Source: Clostridium minihomine (GTDB taxonomy: Bacteria > Bacillota > Clostridia > Oscillospirales > Acutalibacteraceae). Taken from it: DNA of 64,000 nucleotides. Every line of letters begins with the position of its first letter. The stretch's first letter is position 1. Below are positions 61,956 to 64,000 of this stretch, one piece after another. The notes beneath the pieces were generated by a model. It made no database searches and was not told the DNA's origin. It saw only the letters and a program-made list of their open reading frames with translations. The stretch is taken from assembly GCF_900240385.1 (NCBI RefSeq), contig NZ_OEQH01000001.1:719922-783921 (forward strand). Reading direction: 5' to 3'. The translations under genes and the position numbers were made by a program.

Positions 61956-62395
61956 AGCGCAAGCGGATTATGGTAATTGGACCTGCCGGATGCGGAAAAA
62001 CAACACTGGTGAACGAGTTAAACGGGGTAAATCTTCCGCCGCGCAGAACACCGGATCTGATTTATGGCAAAAACACCATCGATGTGCCATCCTCTTATTT
62101 GGAAAATGCGTGGATGTATAAACATATTATCGCCGCTTCTCAGGATGCATCGCATCTGCTTCTTTTGGTGGATCAGTCGGATTGCAAAGAACTTTATTCT
62201 CCGGGATTTGCCAGGGTGTTTCGGTGTCCGGTTATCGGTGTGATTTCAAAATGTGATTTGAATCAGGAAAATGAGGATTGCTGCATACGCCAGCTTCAAA
62301 AGATCGGCGTGTTGCCGCCTTATTATAAAATCAGCGCGCTACATCAGATTGGCATAGAAATGCTGAAAGCAGAGCTACAGAAAATGACGGAATAA
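61952..62395 (+). CDS. EutP/PduV-type P-loop GTPase-like protein
   Basis: The 147-residue protein has a Walker A GPAGCGKTT (residues 10-18), switch region and SKCDL in place of NKxD. EutP/PduV proteins attach to compartments and may link them to movement or act as kinases; the function in choline compartments is not known. Coupled to the shell gene by ATGA. Confidence 0.92.
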   Translation: MKRKRIMVIGPAGCGKTTLVNELNGVNLPPRRTPDLIYGKNTIDVPSSYLENAWMYKHIIAASQDASHLLLLVDQSDCKELYSPGFARVFRCPVIGVISKCDLNQENEDCCIRQLQKIGVLPPYYKISALHQIGIEMLKAELQKMTE

Positions 62396-62406
62396 GGGGG
62401 GAGAAT

Positions 62407-63087
62407 ATGAAATTTATTACGGAAAGTGACCTGCGTGCTTTATATCAGGCGCAGCCCTTTGACCGGTATGTGCCGCAGCTGGGAACAAAAATTACCCCCG
62501 GGGCCCGGCAATTCCTAATTGACCGAAAAATTCGGATGACCGATTCGGCTTCCAATGGGCGGGCGCAAAAGAAAAAGGAAGAAGCGTCTTGTCCGTCCCC
62601 CGTAAAAAAGGACTCGATTTCAAAACGCAGGCTGCTTTGCCGGTTGGCATCTGTCGAAGCAATGTTTTTGGCCACAGCACAGGAGCTTCTGGAACAGGAT
62701 ATCCAGATGGCGCAGCAGGTGATAGAGCTTTCGGGTGAGCTTTCCCAGATAAAATCCGTACTGGAATCCGGCGGAACCCTTTCTTCTGTATCCTGTGCCG
62801 CCTGTACCGGAATCGGAGAAGAAAACGCAGCCAGCGATTTGGGCGACTGCTTTGCCGTCACCGGATTTCATATTCAGCTTCAAAAGGGCAAAGAGATTAT
62901 TTTACTGCATCAGCTGCGCTGCACGCTGCGGGAAATGAATCTGGACCTTTTGGAACGGTCGGAAATAGAAGAACCATCAGATATTCCTTATCAGGAAGCG
63001 TCCAGATGGGTCAATCAAATTCTTAATCGGCTGTCGCAGATGATATGCGAAGCTTCTGGAGGAAAAGTATGTCGCAGAAAAACCTGA
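62407..63087 (+). CDS. EutT-like cobalamin adenosyltransferase-related protein
   Basis: The 226-residue protein's N-terminus (FITESDLRALYQ...TKITPGARQFLIDRKIRM) resembles EutT, and a Cys pair (SCAACTG, about residue 122-128) recalls its metal site. The rest is helical. It is shorter than EutT (about 267) and lacks an obvious second half. A glycyl radical compartment needs no B12, so a true adenosyltransferase role would be surprising; it may be a scaffold or a repurposed homologue. Overlaps eutJ by 19 bp. Confidence 0.65.
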   Translation: MKFITESDLRALYQAQPFDRYVPQLGTKITPGARQFLIDRKIRMTDSASNGRAQKKKEEASCPSPVKKDSISKRRLLCRLASVEAMFLATAQELLEQDIQMAQQVIELSGELSQIKSVLESGGTLSSVSCAACTGIGEENAASDLGDCFAVTGFHIQLQKGKEIILLHQLRCTLREMNLDLLERSEIEEPSDIPYQEASRWVNQILNRLSQMICEASGGKVCRRKT

Positions 63088-63911
63088 CCTTTGCGTATTG
63101 TGACCAGCTGGTCGCAGACTTTGAAAAAGTGATAGAGCATCCTGTCACCACAAAATCTGCTGTTTATTACACCGGTCTGGATTTGGGAACTGCCTGTGTG
63201 GTGCTGGCTGTGCTGGATGAAAACCGCAAGCCGGTGGCTGGCGCTTACCGATATGCAGATGTGGTTCGTGACGGCATGGTGGTGGATTACATCGGTGCGG
63301 TAAACATCGTACGGGAACTCAAAAAAGAACTGGAAGAAAAACTTGGAACAGAACTACTTTATGCGGCGGCGGCCATCCCGCCGGGAACCAATGAACTGGA
63401 TGGCGGAGCGGTGAAAAACGTGGCAGAAGCCGCAGGTTTTGAGATAACGGCGATTTCTGATGAACCCACTGCTGCTAACGCGGCACTTCAAATTCGAAAC
63501 GGTGCGGTGGTGGATATTGGCGGCGGAACCACAGGTATTTCGGTTTTGAAAGACGGTAAGGTTATCTCAGTAACCGATGAATCCACTGGGGGAACACACT
63601 TTTCTTTGGTGGTAGCCGGGGCGTATAAAATGCCTTTTGCCGAAGCGGAACTGTTCAAGCGGGATCCTAAAAATCACACAGAACTGCTGCCTGTGGTAAA
63701 GCCGGTGATTGAAAAAGTCGCTTCCATTATTAAAAGAAATATTCAGGATTATGATATCAATGAGATTTGCTTGGTGGGCGGCACCTGCTGCCTTGCAGGA
63801 ATCGAATCTGTGATTGAAAAGCAGGTGGGGATTTTTACCCACAAACCACAGAACCCCATGTTCGTCACGCCGCTGGGGATCGCGCTTGGGTGCGGGAAAG
63901 AGCGGATGTGA
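63069..63911 (+). CDS. EutJ-like actin/Hsp70-fold protein
   Basis: The 280-residue protein starts at ATG 63069 (GGAGG upstream). The actin/Hsp70-type phosphate loops GLDLGTACVVLAV and VDIGGGTTGISVL, and adenosine motif LVGGTCCLAGIE are present. EutJ proteins are proposed chaperones of microcompartment assembly. The start lies inside the previous gene, implying coupling. Confidence 0.92.
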   Translation: MSQKNLTFAYCDQLVADFEKVIEHPVTTKSAVYYTGLDLGTACVVLAVLDENRKPVAGAYRYADVVRDGMVVDYIGAVNIVRELKKELEEKLGTELLYAAAAIPPGTNELDGGAVKNVAEAAGFEITAISDEPTAANAALQIRNGAVVDIGGGTTGISVLKDGKVISVTDESTGGTHFSLVVAGAYKMPFAEAELFKRDPKNHTELLPVVKPVIEKVASIIKRNIQDYDINEICLVGGTCCLAGIESVIEKQVGIFTHKPQNPMFVTPLGIALGCGKERM

Positions 63912-63928
63912 CAGAAAGGACAGAACCA

Positions 63929-64000
63929 TGGATTACCGAATCATTAAATCGCCCACAGCGGGAACGCTGGATATTCTGGCGCGGCGCACGGGAATCACTC
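63929..64000 (+). CDS. Next cut-locus gene, 5' end only
   Basis: An ATG with GAAAGGAC upstream starts MDYRIIKSPTAGTLDILARR and runs off the window with 24 codons visible. The N-terminus looks like some BMC-domain proteins in choline loci, but this is too short to decide. Confidence 0.5.

Noticed and set aside
1..64000. CRISPR arrays, insertion sequences, prophage or integrase genes
   Set aside because: No repeated spacer pattern, transposase, integrase or phage structural gene was recognisable on either strand.

Overview
The window looks like chromosomal DNA of a motile, anaerobic, moderate-GC member of the Clostridia, probably Oscillospirales/Ruminococcaceae-like. This is inferred from a Gram-positive style flagellar locus (FliY in place of FliN, FlhO/FlhP-like rod proteins, CheC/CheD, CsrA-FliW), strong AGGAGG ribosome sites, sigma-A promoters, frequent TTG/GTG starts, and a glycyl-radical choline microcompartment. 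I see no insertion sequence, phage or CRISPR array.

Layout. 1-1071 is the 3' part of rqcH (ribosome quality control). 1205-4949 is a compact, AT-rich minus-strand ABC-2 type operon with one ATPase, three membrane proteins and one exported protein. 5356-11461 (minus) holds late flagellar genes: flgM-flgN-flgK-flgL-fliW-csrA, then flagellin with its own sigma-28 promoter and a leader carrying a near-consensus CsrA hairpin. 11899-35787 (plus) is a 24-kb fla/che operon from flgB to cheD behind a good sigma-A promoter. It encodes rod, MS ring, switch, export gate, hook, FliA, FlgF/FlgG, a FapA-like protein and CheY/CheC/CheD. motA/motB, fliL, flhF, flhG, fliD, fliS and cheA/W/B/R are not in the window. 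FliA made from this operon should drive flgM and flagellin; FlgM and CsrA/FliW provide feedback.

35919-53579 is mostly housekeeping: a fluoride riboswitch with crcB, rpsF-ssb-rpsR, galU, a zinc-ribbon membrane protein, prfB (no frameshift site), a surface-polysaccharide cluster (flippase, LRR protein, polymerase, two glycosyltransferases), dnaD with a DnaI-type loader, tRNA-Gly(GCC), a SulP transporter and an MscS-family channel. A structured non-coding segment of unknown identity lies upstream of dnaD.

54260-64000 is a choline-degrading microcompartment (cut) locus cut off by the window end: DMT-type transporter, small winged-helix-like protein, two BMC-H shell proteins, an aldehyde-dehydrogenase homologue, choline TMA-lyase CutC, its activase CutD, a EutS/PduU-type shell protein, and EutP-, EutT- and EutJ-like proteins. 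CutC cleaves choline to trimethylamine and acetaldehyde inside the shell. The aldehyde dehydrogenase has Ser where the family has its catalytic Cys, so a second, active enzyme is expected beyond the window or elsewhere. This is the most unusual single observation.
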